DNA of 6,288 nt from NCBI GenBank assembly GCA_003159055.1, contig PMLH01000445.1, forward strand, positions 1 to 6,288, given 5' to 3'. Origin of the DNA: Myxococcales bacterium. Lineage in GTDB: Bacteria; Myxococcota; Polyangia; Fen-1088. Positions within the stretch are counted from its first letter, which is position 1. Each line of letters starts with the position of its first letter. Below the pieces are notes generated by a model. The model searched no databases. It was not told the DNA's origin and saw only the letters and a program-made list of their open reading frames with translations. The translations under genes were made by a program, and so were the position numbers. Shown piece after piece: positions 6,225 through 6,288 of this stretch.

Positions 6225-6241
6225 GCCGAGCTATGCTCGGC
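6225..6241 (+). other. Perfect 7-bp hairpin with TATGCT box, between the lipoprotein gene and the window end
   Basis: GCCGAGC (6225-6231) and GCTCGGC (6235-6241) are exact complements around a TAT loop, 16 bases after the lipoprotein-gene stop. It could be a transcription terminator, although no T-run follows. The loop and right arm also spell TATGCT (6232-6237), the same -10-like hexamer used in front of rlmI, so it may instead be promoter or operator sequence for a gene starting to the right. Confidence 0.3.
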
Positions 6242-6251
6242 GCGGACCATC

Positions 6252-6288
6252 GTGGGGAAGGTTTGCGAGGCCGAGCGCAGCGAGGGGG
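6252..6288 (+). other. Possible first codons of a next gene, cut by the window edge
   Basis: A GTG at 6252 opens a frame (VGKVCEAERSEG) that runs without a stop to the end. It lies 14 bases after a TATGCT box. Twelve codons are far too few to judge: no Shine-Dalgarno is clear and the GAGCGCAGCGAG run could equally be non-coding. It is listed only so that the last 79 bases are accounted for. Confidence 0.12.

Noticed and set aside
5456..6250. Minus-strand open frame of 264 codons across the rlmI start and the lipoprotein gene
   Set aside because: It overlaps rlmI in another frame and is antisense to the lipoprotein gene. The product is low-complexity Pro/Ala/Arg/Ser sequence, typical of chance frames in GC-rich DNA.
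6264..6288. GCGAGGCCGAGCGCAGCGAGG as a repeat element
   Set aside because: It has an internal GCGAGG direct repeat and a GAGCG/GCGAG mirror, but only one copy lies in the window and such runs are common in GC-rich DNA.

Overview
The window reads as a stretch of ordinary chromosome from a GC-rich Gram-negative bacterium, most likely a myxobacterium (Myxococcota). That guess rests on three things: a large outer-membrane receptor that joins a carboxypeptidase-regulatory-like domain to a TonB-dependent barrel; a small lipoprotein-like protein whose tail has the cysteine spacing (C-T-x-D-x-D-C-P...C...C) common in myxobacterial secreted proteins; and the high GC content. It is an inference from protein style, not from a marker gene.

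Layout. Positions 1-1125 (+) hold the C-terminal three quarters of gltD, the small subunit of NADPH-dependent glutamate synthase. A 134-base gap follows, with a weak sigma70-like promoter, a compact 43-base sequence that can fold as a three-way junction, and a ribosome binding site. These lead into a 1067-residue TonB-dependent receptor (1260-4463, +). A 55-base convergent gap with two small hairpins separates it from rlmI on the minus strand (4519-5724), the probable 23S rRNA m5C methyltransferase. A 107-base divergent gap (5725-5831) carries back-to-back promoter-like elements placed so close to both start codons that both genes may make leaderless or nearly leaderless mRNAs. A 125-residue lipoprotein-like gene follows (5832-6209, +). 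The last 79 bases hold a perfect 7-bp hairpin whose loop overlaps a TATGCT box, and possibly the start of another gene.

The genes do not form one pathway: nitrogen assimilation, outer-membrane transport, ribosome modification and an unknown envelope protein sit side by side. gltD presumably belongs to a gltBD operon whose gltB lies outside the window. The receptor appears to have its own promoter. I see no mobile element, CRISPR array, tRNA, rRNA, toxin-antitoxin pair or defence system, and no clear new multi-gene system. The points most worth a second look are the structured leader of the receptor, an alanine-rich helical insertion in its barrel, and the paired leaderless promoters between rlmI and the small lipoprotein gene.
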